Shown in pieces: positions 11,708 through 24,669 of a stretch of 57,235 nucleotides of DNA. Every line of letters starts with the position of its first letter. Positions within the stretch are counted from its first letter, which is position 1. This stretch comes from Xylaria sp. FL1777 (Eukaryota > Ascomycota > Sordariomycetes > Xylariales > Xylariaceae). The notes under the pieces are model-generated. The model was not told the DNA's origin. It did not search any database and saw only the letters and a program-made list of their open reading frames with translations. The stretch lies in NCBI GenBank assembly GCA_022578965.1, contig MU400750.1, positions 1 to 57,235 of the forward strand. The letters are read 5' to 3'. A program made the translations under genes and the position numbers.

Positions 11708-12450
11708 ATCGGACACCCCATTGAATCCCAATGTTGGAAAGAGAACTTTGATAAGTTTCGAGGATGATGTCTTACGCATGGTTACGGGCGTTCTGGATCT
11801 GGCGTATTTTCTGTGCTTGCTGCTATCTGTCTCGCGTGTACATATCTGGGATCATAACCATTTGTTTCCTCCTTCCCTCCCTTTGCTTAGCCCCGATTTG
11901 TTCCTATGCACGTACAGATAAGTGTGAATCTGATTCCGTATCACCCGACGCTGGAGTACGCCGGGAGACATTGGCCGCCCGCTTAAGTTAACTTGATACT
12001 ACTAGTGAGCGACGCAGCTGCTTTATCATGGGCGAAACTCCCTTTCAATGGCTCTTGTAAGTATTGATACGGACGTAACATAATTGGAGAGGGAGCGGCG
12101 GATAGGATATTCCGCGGATATCATACGACAATAAATTCGAATATTATGCCGAAGTTGCGAACAGTAGGTACATTCAAAAGCTCGCCTAGTCGACCCCCCC
12201 GAGATTCGTGAACGACGCCTCAAACGCCCATGTAATGCTCGCGTCTGTCTGTCTGTCCGTCTGTCTGACTGCAGCCTCCCCATTCCTCGCCCTTTCCCCT
12301 TCTCTCTCTCATCTTACGTCCATCTCTGTACATCTGATCACCTCTCGTCTCGCGCCTCGTGCAAAAGTCCCAATGGAATGTGTAAATGCGTTTACGTTAA
12401 TAATAGTAATAGTGGTGGTGGTGATGGTGAAGTGGTGAAATTAATAGTAT
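11708..12450. other. Convergent 3' region of NOP56 and VPS4
   Basis: Both flanking genes end here, so it should hold two 3' UTRs. It contains a GTCT microsatellite (about 12243-12268) and a short GTGGTGGTGATGGTGA run near 12413. I see no gene. Confidence 0.6.
12243..12268. repeat. GTCT microsatellite
   Basis: Six or so tandem GTCT units with one GTCC interruption, in the convergent intergenic region. Confidence 0.8.
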
Positions 12451-14559
<2,109 letters not shown>

Positions 14560-15096
14560 ATGGCTGAAGTACAAGCTCAGCTACAGGCACTGTCTGAGGA
14601 GTACCAAAAACTCCAACAAGAACTCCAGACTGCTGTCGATTCCCGGCAGAAGCTTGAGGCTCAGAGACAAGAGAACCTTGGGGTACAGAAAGTAAGCCAG
14701 CTCGTTTTCTTGTCCGTTTGTTTGTTTGTTCATTTGCCAGGCCGGAGCAGCTTCACTAAACCGTGCGTTCCAGGAGTTCGATAGATTAAAAGATGGCGAG
14801 AGCATATACAAGCTTGCCGGACCCATCTTATTAAAACAAGACAAAGTAGAGGCAGAAAGCACAGTCAAGGGACGACTTGAATTTATCGGAAAGGAGCTGT
14901 GAGTTCCCGCACTACAGAAGAGTCACTGAAGAGAGTGCACTGACATCTTTGAATTTTTCTGAGCAGTGAGAGGTCGGAGGACCATATTAAGGAAATACAG
15001 GAGAAGCTAGAGAAGAAGAAAGGCGAGATCATACAAACTCAAGCCGGTCTCCAAGCTGCTGGCGCCACACCGGGCAAGGCTGCAGTTAAAGCTTAA
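14560..15096 (+). CDS. YKE2: Prefoldin subunit 6
   Basis: Three exons, 14560-14691, 14774-14898 and 14967-15096, join to 128 aa, the family's normal size. It starts MAEVQAQLQALSEEYQKLQ. The long N-terminal helix carries the SRQKLEAQRQEN signature, then EFDRLKDGESIYKLAGPILLKQ, which is the beta-hairpin core of beta-type prefoldins. A second helix (SEDHIKEIQEKLEKKKGE) closes the coiled coil. Prefoldin is a cytosolic hexamer that hands nascent actin and tubulin to the CCT/TRiC chaperonin. The gene is compact and lies between two ESCRT-linked genes. Confidence 0.93.
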
Positions 15097-16131
15097 GTAT
15101 GTTGTAGGGATGTGTGAGGAACAAAAGCTATCGTGGTGAGTGAGGTCACCCTGCTGCCCAAGGTCTTCGGCACCGGGATGATTTGTTAAGCTGTACCGGT
15201 GATGGGACCGATGGTTTGGAGGACGGGCAAAGCTGAGAAAACAGCCGACGAAGCAGCATAAAACAAAGCTCTATGCTTGTGCCAAGCTTGCCTAATTTAC
15301 TTGGGTATGATAGCTAGAGGTAGAGAATAATACCTACCTACACCATGCTTCCTCTCCCCACGAGTCGTCGAAGTTTGCTAAGACGCGTTATTATCGCAGA
15401 TATCAGAATCCGAAGCAAGCCAGCATGTCAAAACTTAGTCCTCTTGACCTTACGTACGATGTTAGCCCTATAGAACATTATCCTGCCAAATCTTTTCGGC
15501 CAACCTTCCACATGCAAACGAGGATTATAATCGACCTCCCTCTAATGTAGAGGCAAGCGCTCTTGAGGCTCCGTTATTGCTCGCCCATATAGGCCAAACC
15601 TTCTGGGCTCTCTCCTCTGATGCCCTAGAAAGATATCTAGCTTAGCCTGTAGGTAGTTGTCCCAGGTATCTAGTCTAGGTAGTGCTCCGGCAGAACAGAG
15701 ACTCTGCCCTGCTGCGCCACATATATCTATGGAATGACGTAGGTGCCCTTGAGACTTGCCCCGCCATGTGGCTTGAACGCTAGTGGAGGGGTGGGTAACC
15801 TTGATGGCTGACAATGCAGCTACCTAGCTCAGCTGGGCAGCCTGGATCTAGGCTACCTACATAGAAGCGACGGACCTCCTGCTGGACCATCTTCCTTCAG
15901 TCTACAATACACCTACCACGTAGTTCTCTTATTCTTACAAGCAGCCCACTCGATCTGATTGATCCACGGTAGCCGACCTATCGTTCTTGGAACTCTAGTT
16001 CTTCCCTTCGACTCCAGCCGTTCAGGACACATCTCTGCTCATGGCCACGTAGACTGTATTGTTCTAGGCTGCTTTCCACCTCTGCCGACCACTGCCGACC
16101 ACTGCCGACCGACGCCGACCCGTCGATCAAC
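15097..16131. other. Intergenic, no gene seen
   Basis: Holds the prefoldin 3' UTR and the promoter and leader of the AMSH-like gene, with many short CTACCTA/TAGGTAG-type motifs. The 5' UTR has a decamer tandem repeat (separate entry). No open frame is convincing. Confidence 0.5.
16081..16124. repeat. CTGCCGACCA tandem repeat upstream of the AMSH-like start
   Basis: CTGCCGACCA occurs two times, followed by CTGCCGACC, GACGCCGACC and CGT, so roughly four decamer-related units end about eight bases before the start codon. Confidence 0.75.
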
Positions 16132-17967
16132 ATGGCACCAGTCACCGATAATGACGGTCTTGGCCGCCCGTTGAGTGTGAAGGAGATCTCGGAACGGGCG
16201 CAGGCCTTTGAGTGGAATGTTAATATCCCTTTCAAGCATTGGCTGCGTACAACACAAACGCTCCAGCAGGAGGTGAGCGCCTGCAACAAACCCAAAGCCT
16301 CGGTCGCTGCATACGTCGGTCCCGTTGTTGCACATCCAATGCTGACGTGATGGGAACAGGCAGACATGTATCTCCGTGATTGCAACTTTCCCCAGGCCTA
16401 TCTTCTCTACCTCCGGTATTCCACGCTCGTGGTGGACTTGCTCAAGACCCATCCCGAATACAAGACGTCTCCAGAAGCAAAGCAGGCCCTTAGAAACAAA
16501 TTTCTCACCATAGATGTTGTATTCCGGCACCTGGAGAAAATAAAGCCCATATTAGAACGACAATATGATGCCTGGAAGGAAGCCCAGTCCAGACAACAGA
16601 CAAAGCCCGACCACCAGCGACAGAGTTCTACAGGGACACAAGGAGGTTTGTCAGCGTATAAGCAGCATGCTTCAAAGGATCCAGCTTTGTCGTCTGCTAG
16701 CCGCCTTTTAGATGCCGGTGAGCATCAAGACCTGGCTGTTGAACTAGCGCAGAAGGAAATTCAGCGACGGGATGCAAGCAGAAGGGCGATCAAGAAAAGT
16801 GGTGAGGCCCAGCAGGAGCAACAAGGACGACGGACTGCTGGCTTTTGGGAAAGCTGGACTGAGGAGCTGGCTGACCAGCAGGCAGAGGATGAAGATATTT
16901 TCCGCAAACAGATGGAAACCACGAGGAGAACATTGGACCGAGACACAGAGCCCCCCCCTGCCGACACCAAACGCACAACAGATCGTCCTCCAGGTGCATC
17001 ATCTCTTCTCAGCTATTCTTATCCCAAGGTAGCCAGATTTGAGCCAGTCGAGTATAGTCCTCAGCAACTCAGAAGCAGCGAAACCCCATTGGCCCAACCA
17101 CCGCGACCCCCTAAAGAGGAGGCTGCGGACTACTCACGTCTTATTCCCGAGCGTCCAGCAAAAACACCGTATCCTCGCGAGTCTCCTCACATGTACCCCA
17201 AACCACAGGAACCACAAGAGCTACCAGGTCGTCCTCCCAAACTAGTTGACTCGCAGCCAAAGCCACCAAAAAAGCAACAGGGTGTTGCGTTCAAACCAGC
17301 TGCATACCTCGAGAATGGCCAACCTATACGACCAATATTTCTTCCCAGACAGCTTCGCCGTCAGTTTCTCGAAATTGCTTCGGGAAATACTGAACGCGGC
17401 CTCGAGATGTGTGGGATCCTGTGCGGGACCGCTGTTAATAACGCGTTATTCGTGCGGTGCTTACTCATTCCTGAGCAAAAATGTACTTCGGATACCTGTG
17501 AGACCGAGAATGAGAATACAATGCTGGACTACTGCATGGAAGAAGATTTATTAATGTTGGGTTGGATTCATACACATCCAACACAGACATGCTTTATGAG
17601 TTCCCGAGATCTGCATACCCAATCTGGATACCAGGTTATGCTACCTGAGAGTATCGCGATTGTGTGTGCACCTACGTCCGACCCGTCGTAAGTGATGACT
17701 CTGCTTCTATGATCATCAGGAGTCCTTGTCATTTGCTAACATATCCTGGCCAGCTACGGCATCTTCCGGCTGACCAATCCGCCGGGATTGTCACATATTC
17801 TCAGCTGCTCACAGTCATCTACTTTCCATGCTCACTCTATAGATAACCTATACACCGCTGCGGAGAATCCACCAGGCCACGTGTACGAGCACGATAACCT
17901 CGACTTTTACGTGCAGGACATTCGACCTGGCGCTCGCAACGGCGCCATCCCAAACAAGAAATTTTAG
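16132..17967 (+). CDS. AMSH/Sst2-type JAMM deubiquitinase (endosomal)
   Basis: Three exons, 16132-16272, 16360-17687 and 17754-17967, give 560 aa. The N-terminus (1-110: SVKEISERAQAFEWN, YLLYLRYSTLVVDLL) is a USP8/AMSH dimerisation-type (MIT-like) helical domain. A long Pro/Gln/Lys-rich linker follows. The C-terminal MPN+ domain holds the JAMM zinc protease set: Glu396 in LEMCGILCG, His451 and His453 in WIHTHPTQ, Ser461 and Asp464 in SSRD. The AMSH-specific end is also present (YGIFRLTNPPGL, HDNLDFYVQDIRP). The enzyme cleaves Lys63-linked ubiquitin from cargo at ESCRT sites, as S. pombe Sst2 and human STAMBP do. The spliced reading frame is intact. Confidence 0.94.
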
Positions 17968-19127
17968 GGCATCAAGTTTGAAGGGGTCGGCCATGACGCA
18001 GACTTACGTGGGTTATTTGGTTGCTCTTTTCCAGTCTGCCCGTTGATTCGAAGAGCAAGATGTTTACGTTTCCAGCCGCGTTCATCCAAATTACACAGGT
18101 TATGCAAAGTAAGGAAAAGGGATTGATCGGTACCCACAAGTTTCAATTTTCTTCCTTCTATCCTCTCTTTCTCTCTTCTATTTAGCCTTTATTTTTTTTG
18201 CTTCGCAAGGCACATGCGCAATAGCAGCCCGAAGAAGCCATCGGTTCCTTACCGCATAGCATGGAGTTGGAAGGCAATTTGACCTGGGCCTACCTAGACT
18301 TACACACATTAGCTGGCGTTTTGTGATTCTTTACTGGCCTACGAGGGAAATGAAACGAACTGAACATGACTGGACTGGACTGTACCTTTGTGAGTTAGAT
18401 GATGTAGTAAGTGGAAAGAGGAGAAAATGCGAATGAGATTCATGGTCTTGGCTTGTGAACCGAACGCTGTTAACATATGGTGAGCATAACTTGAAGTTTC
18501 ATGCAATATTAAACACTAGGTACAAAGGCGCACTCTGCCGATTTATTGTAGAGGTGTGGCTTACCGATTTTGCTTGCGTCGACTGCCCTCATTATAACCG
18601 CCGGTGCTCCGTTTTACTACATCGTCAAATCCAGCAAAGACGCCTTCCCTGCCGCAATACCCACCCAAGTTCTCTCCGTCTCGGGGTTAGTTGCCACAGC
18701 TGCCTTAAGCACAAACCGATACGAGAATGGCGCACGCAGCTCGCCAGCCGCATTTCCTTGACATCCTATAGGAGCTGTCACATCAATGCGCCTGGTGCCA
18801 AGCATACTGGTATATCGCCGATCAAGTAAGCAACAGGCATACAAATGGCTGCCTACTGTGACTCTCTACAAGTAGCAATCAACATTGTTGGATATTTGCG
18901 ATATGGGGGCGCTAATCAGCCCAATAGGCTTGCTCTTGCCCCCAAATTACGTCTACACTTTTATATCACACTGCATGCCAGCCTACTTCTTCATACCGAA
19001 TGTAATGCAAGCGTTCAAAAAATTTCAATCGTTTATAAGCACACAATACAATACATGTGTTATGGTAGTTATTCCAAGTAAAATCAGATTTTCCGTGATA
19101 TGAAATATATACTGGTAGCCAGTTGCG
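17968..19127. other. Intergenic, no gene seen
   Basis: Contains the AMSH-like 3' UTR. I searched it for an upstream signal-peptide exon for the membrane-protein gene at 19128. A hydrophobic frame (18570-18761) exists, but no splice junction connects it convincingly. Confidence 0.45.
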
Positions 19128-20019
19128 ATGTGGCCCGTTGTCTTGCGGCAACAGTTTCAACGCCGGGATAATTCGCAATGCTATGATCTTTGCAGTGAGT
19201 AAAGCTCCAAATCATGGTGTATTACGTCACGATCACTGAATGAAGAAATTAGACGATGCAGATCTTGAGGCCCAGTCAGAAGGAAAAACTCCGTCACTGT
19301 GCGACACGAATAGCATATACTTTGATTACTACACCGGTTGCCTGGCATGTCTAGAAGACTATCCGTCCCAAAACATCTCCAACAGTCTTGACATTGCGTT
19401 CCTTCAATTTAATGACTACTGCGAAAGTCTCGGGATCGTATTGCCAGAAGCCATCACCACTACTGTCGTCGTTACTATAGACAACCGGATCGTAACGGTT
19501 CCAATCACCACGGTTCTAGGTGCCACCACCTACGTTTCAAGTACTTTTTCGTCCAACTCCACCACCTCCTCTACTCTAAAAGCTAGTAGTATGTAGTGAT
19601 AATCTCGAGCTTCCTTGATGCCAACGACTGTAATTATACTGATATCGTCCTTAGCTTCACCAACTTTGACCAACCCCACAAGCTCTCCGGCAGATACTTC
19701 GATATTAGGCTCGGGCTCACATCCGCAAAGCCGAGCATGGATAGCTGGAGCAGCCGTGGGTTCAATAGCGGGTGCACTTCTTGTGGTTATACTACCGGGG
19801 CTCCTATGGTATTACCATGGTCGCCGACAGATGCGACGTGAGATAAACGATCCATTCGAGAAGCCGCAACTACACTCAGACTGCATCCCCAGGCAGGAAC
19901 TCGAGGGTGCACAGCTAAGCGAGCTTGAGGCCCCTGTTGCCGAGTTGGAGGGAACGGAACAGCTTCTGGAGCTCCCTGGTGCGAATGAACAACATCTAGG
20001 GAACGGACCAGCAAGTTAG
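19128..20019 (+). CDS. Fungal single-pass membrane protein with Cys-rich ectodomain
   Basis: Exons 19128-19194, 19253-19588 and 19655-20019 join in frame to 255 aa. The ectodomain has the pattern CYDLC-NDADLEAQSEGKTPSLC-DYYTGCLACLE-FNDYC, which I recognise as a recurrent Pezizomycotina family without known function. A Ser/Thr-rich, glycosylation-prone stalk follows (TTYVSSTFSSNSTTSS). Then comes one transmembrane helix (AWIAGAAVGSIAGALLVVI) and a cytosolic tail rich in Glu/Leu. This layout resembles Wsc/Mid2-like surface sensors, but similarity is architectural only. The start is uncertain: an in-frame stop sits just upstream and the model has no signal peptide, so a first exon may be missing. 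Confidence 0.65.
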
Positions 20020-20375
20020 ATAGGTAAGGGTGAATGGTCCGCAAGAGGGATTGACCACGGCCAGCCTGGGTGGCCTAAAAAGACCGTGCTATGTTTTAAT
20101 TAAGTTCGGGGCGATTTCCAGCTACGCAAACTATGACCTCTTATTTTCTATAATTTAATCGTTTGGTAGACTAGGCCTAGCTGTTGTTCTTGCCCCTCGC
20201 GCCACTGTCATCCGCGACAGTAGTCTTCTGCTTACTGTCAGTGTCTAGGAATAGCATTTTGGGTCGATTGACCGAAAAAATCGTTGAGCCTCTTCCCTTT
20301 TTTTTTTTTTTTAACGTCCGTTGGAAAGTTGAAATCATTGCTGAAATGCTCAAATACGGTACTCGATCCCGGCCT
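20020..20375. other. Convergent 3' region
   Basis: Short region between the stop codons of the membrane-protein gene and the methyltransferase gene. It has a pure T run at about 20299-20312 and no gene. Confidence 0.6.
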
Positions 20376-22046
20376 TCAAATCCCTTTCTTCAGCAGAAAC
20401 AACGACGCATCAGAGTGACCAGATCGATCACCCCATCTTCTGCAAACAGCCAATCCTGCTCGATCAAACATAGCTTCCAATTCCTCAACCTTGAATTTCC
20501 TAGACTCACCAACCAGGATGTGCTCCGACTTCTCAATCTTAATCGGCGTCGTGATACCTGCTTGATATGATTGGGCTTTACTGAGAGTTTCCAAATCCAT
20601 TTCCGTATTTGATCGCACAAACCGCTGCGTATCTTTATTAGCTCATCGTAGTATTTGTGACGAAAGACGTTGAGACTCACCATGTGTGATTTACGGCGAT
20701 CATCCCACCGAGCTACATACACCCAATTTTCACTGTTCGTGAAAACACCCTTAGTATCTCCTATAACCCTGCCGGTGCTCTTGAGCCCGTTGTAAATGTA
20801 CTCCTTCCATGCTGAAGAGGTATCACTATATGCAGCCCCGACCTTTTCAAGGATCTGGCAAGTGTCAACTCCAATTAGAACACTATCTTGTGGTCTCATA
20901 TGCTCTTGGCTTAGGTCTCTTAGGAACTCCACGACTTCATTCGGAGTCATATTAGTGAGGCTGGAGCCTAACCAGAGGTAACAACGTCTGCCTCCGGCTA
21001 CCGCAGAGGCCGTTTTATTAGCCGTTTGAAGATTCGAGAACGCCCCAAGGGCAGCGGAATAAGTACCGCATATTCCGTTCACAGAAAGCTGCGACTTCCA
21101 GTTGATCGTGCCGTCTTGTTCTGACTCTTGACTGAAGCTCTCGACGAGGCTAGTGAGGCGGTTCTGGAGCTGTTCTAGCTGTAGGTCAATCTAATCACGC
21201 AGAACTTAGTAAATTGACTGATTATGAACTCTGCCGAAAAGGGGGTAAATTGACTTAAATAGCTTAACGTACGGCATAGTAGGTGACTCGTCTACCTAGT
21301 TGAGTAGCGGTACTTCCCGGGTTTGTGGCTCTCAATCCTGCACAAATTAGAAGTCGAGCTTTTTCAATTCGCCTTGGGGTCATATCATCAGTGAAAGCTA
21401 TTACGTTTTGTGGATATTGATTACCCTGCTCCCATATCAATAAGTGTTAAAGCATCAGCTTGTTGCCCCTATTCGGCCACATTATGATTAGCTCAAGCTG
21501 AAATGTAAACCCCGTCGCGGATATTTAGGATTACCTGGTGTTGTCCGGGTCTACCACTTCCGCCCGAGTCGATTGATTCAATGGCATGTATCTATAACAA
21601 GTCATTAAAATATGCGTAGGGATCTACGAACTGAATGAGGCTTACTATGTTGTCGGAATTCTCATCTAGAAGATGTTTTTCTTCAGTATAAAGATAATAG
21701 GGGTCGTAATAGGTGATGGCTTCGTAGTATTCAATGCCATTGAACTCGTAAAGAATTCCTGGAGCACCCAGTGTTGTTAATATGTAACACTGGCTATGTT
21801 TGAATATTAAGAAACCAAATTTTTACTCATTGGTAGGGATTTAGACCAAGAGATAGCCGTGGCCTCTTCTGAGGCGGGCACCGAATCAGTCGTTTTTGAG
21901 GACAGCCGCTGGAGGATCTCCTCCCGGAACTGAGCTGCTGTTTCTTCACCCTCACTTATCGTTTCAATAATTTTGGGCCGTAGGGGCTTGTTCCCTAGTC
22001 CATTGGGTGAGAGATGGTCGCACATGATGGTTGATGCCCCTTTCAT
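20376..22046 (-). CDS. EgtD-like SAM-dependent N-methyltransferase (Methyltransf_33/DUF2260)
   Basis: Seven exons: 22046-21827, 21758-21646, 21591-21535, 21468-21425, 21372-21273, 21190-20681 and 20624-20376. They join in frame to about 430 aa. Landmarks in order are KPLRPKIIETISEG, SLPMRILYEFNGIEYYEAIT, TLIDMGAG (SAM motif I), VTYYAIDLQ, GICGTYSAAL, CYLWLGSSLTNM, SVLIGVDTCQ and IEKSEHILVGESRKF. These match the family of EgtD (histidine betaine synthesis) and EasF/FgaMT (dimethylallyltryptophan N-methylation). The substrate cannot be read from the sequence. The stretch after motif I looks one residue short compared with relatives, so that splice site is the weakest. The start could instead be Met at 22025. 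It diverges from a FAD oxidase gene, sharing about 750 bases of promoter. Confidence 0.82.
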
Positions 22047-22792
22047 ATTGGCTTTGAAGAGAGCACCTAGAGAAAATGAGAGAATCTTGAAATTGGCGAA
22101 GCGGTGGATATATGAGCGTTGCACTCAACTTGGGTCCTTCATGAACAAGGTGGGAAGACCTCATTATATACATTAACAGACGTCCGTGTCCTTCGTGCCT
22201 CTTTGTCTAATACAGCACATGAAGTGGCTTCTCGACCCAGCTCACTTTGAACGGAGAATTGGAGAATTTGCGTTGCGGGAAACTTGCTCTTAGAATCAAC
22301 AATATCGTCATCTTTGACTACATACACATATAGATGAGACGCGGCGTTTCATGTGCCATGTTTCCGCAAAGCGATTCGTTGCTCAGATGACCAATAGGCT
22401 TTCATGGTGAAACCGGAAGATGATCATCACCATCATACATGCACATAAGCACACATGATGCTTTCCAACAGCGGAATGTTCCTGCCGGCATATCAGAATG
22501 TTGGTAGAATGCACCTCGGTAGCATCAATGATGCACAGAAGACGCATACCGGGTTGTATATAGTCTGATCAGCTCCGGCATACCGAAAACGGTAGTCGTT
22601 CTAATACGAACCTCCAAGCGTTACCCTCTTCCCATATCCCTACATGCCGTGATGTGCACTGCTTCCATTTTTAAATTTGTCTATTTTGGAGTTTACTTCC
22701 CTCTTGTCGATTTCCCCGATATAGAGCCCCCTCCCTCTCCATTCACTCTGCAGTAAACAGGAAGATCTCGTATCGTGCTTTGGCAACTCACT
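22047..22792. promoter_or_regulatory. Shared divergent promoter region
   Basis: The methyltransferase and the FAD oxidase are transcribed away from each other from this 746-base region. A GC-poor stretch and short pyrimidine tracts precede the oxidase ATG. No specific binding site can be named. Confidence 0.45.
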
Positions 22793-24669
22793 ATGGAAAA
22801 AGATACACGCGTTCTCATTGTTGGCGGCGAAGGGACATTCGGTAAGATCATCTATTCATGATTATACTATTAGACACTGAGTGCTCTGCGTAGGGCTCTC
22901 GACGGCATGGCACCTGGCGAGATCTGGGTACACGAGGGTCACTTGCCTAGATAGGTGGTCTACGCCTTCGCGCTCTTCGGCGGGCTATGATCTTAATAAG
23001 GTGAGAATGACCTAGTACCACAAAACGAGAGCTTCATAGCATAATAAACTGTCGTGGCCAGATCGTTAGGACTGAGTATGTCACTCCGCTCTACACCAAA
23101 CTAGCACACGAGGCGGTAAAACTGTGGCGAGACCCAATGTTTAAGGACGTATACCATGAAACAGGATGGTAAGTTGGCTAGAATAATTCTTAGATATTTC
23201 TAGGAAAAAACTGCATTGTTATATCGAGGTAGTCGAGCTGACACAACAGTAGGGTTTTTGGCACTGATGGCACTGAAGAGCTTGGCCGCGTTCAAGCCTT
23301 CGATGACTCTGTTCAGAATACAAAATCTATCGGCGATCCAAGCAAGATGGTCGAGCTTCAGGACTTGCAGAGCACCATCGACAAGTTTCCTTGTTTTGGT
23401 TATGGTAGAGAGAGCAATGTTTCGCAGCCAGAATTTCGTGCCATCTTTAACCAAAATGCCGGGTGGGTGGACCCTATGAAGGCCATGCAGGTCATCAAAG
23501 CGCAATGTGAATCTTTGGGTGTCAGTTTCATCACCGGAAAAGCAGGCACGGTCGTTTCCCTACTTCGAGACCATGCCGGTAATGTCAAGGGTGTTTGTTC
23601 GGAAGACGGCACGGAGACACTAGGCGATCGGATTATACTTGCGGTCGGGCCTTACAGCGATACCCTGTTGGACTTCGAAGGTCAACTTGAAGCTGTAAGT
23701 TCTGGCCCAAGCACCATTGCTGTTCATGCTGGGAACTGAAATCTTGTAGACGGCGTACGTTGTGACACACATCAGGTTGCCAGAGGACCTGTATAACCGG
23801 TACAAAGATATGCCGGTAGTGAACATGTAAGTCGTAGAGCACTGGTAATGACTCTTGCAGGCTTTGCTAACCGTTACCGAATAAGATCTCGAAGAGGTTA
23901 TGTGTACGTGGAGATCACATGCTGATGGACTTTTCATCAACACAATAGGCTGATTTTGTCTTCTAGGTTTCCACCTAAGCAAGACCGAATTCTTAAAGCC
24001 TGCAGGTATGGATCTCAAATCAAATAGTCTTGGACCAACAACTCATCTATGTCAGCACGGATGTGTCGTACCTCGTCTCGAAAGACCCATCTACACGTGC
24101 CAGCAATGGCTGGGGATCCGTTTCCACACCGCGAGATTCAGCGTACCACCCAACCGACACGCAGCCAACTCATGGTTACCAGCAAACACAGAGCTTATTG
24201 AAATTTATCCTTCCAGGACTGGCGGGTGTCGAGGTCGATTCATCTCGGTACGTTTTCCCATTACCTTAAATTAACCATACTGCCGGCTAGCTGCTAAGGA
24301 GATTTGTCCAGATTGTGTTGGGATGCCGAAGGTAAGCTACTATCGATTGATCTTCAAATAGGATCGTGAGCCTCTAACTATAATTCACCCCAAGCGTTCG
24401 ATTACCACTGGATTATAAGTCGTCACCCTTCTAGCCCGAAGTCTCTCTTCATTGCCACAGGTGGATCAGGCCACTCGTTCAAGAATATCGTTCATATCGG
24501 CCGCTTTGTCCAACAGCTGCTTGAGGATTCGCTGGAAGAGTCACTTATTGAAGCATGGAGATGGCGTCCTGAGAAAATCGGCACATCCCCAGAGAAAGAG
24601 GAGAGAGCGCGACGGCCGAAGCTCGAGTTGTGGGAGGCTAGTGGGTGGAATCACGAGTCAGAGACCTGA
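22793..24669 (+). CDS. FAD-dependent amino-acid/amine oxidase (DAO family; sarcosine/pipecolate/saccharopine oxidase-like)
   Basis: Ten exons: 22793-22841, 22894-23000, 23062-23168, 23253-23694, 23750-23826, 23886-23903 (18 bases), 23967-24005, 24056-24247, 24312-24331 and 24395-24669. They join to 441 aa. The Rossmann motif is VLIVGGEGTFGLSTAWHLA (GxGxxG), followed by SSAGYDLNKIVRTEY, typical of fungal sarcosine, pipecolate and fructosyl-amino-acid oxidases. Later landmarks are IILAVGPYSDTLL, RLCWDAE and the flavin-proximal GGSGHSFKN. The C-terminus GWNHES resembles relatives. The substrate is probably a secondary amine; an exact one is inference. The junction into exon 8 is the least certain. 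Lysine-pathway LYS9 is the next recognised gene on the same strand, and a methyltransferase diverges from it. Confidence 0.82.

Noticed and set aside
11511..11921. Arg/Lys-rich frame overlapping the NOP56 tail
   Set aside because: Out-of-frame reading of the Lys-rich C-terminus of NOP56.
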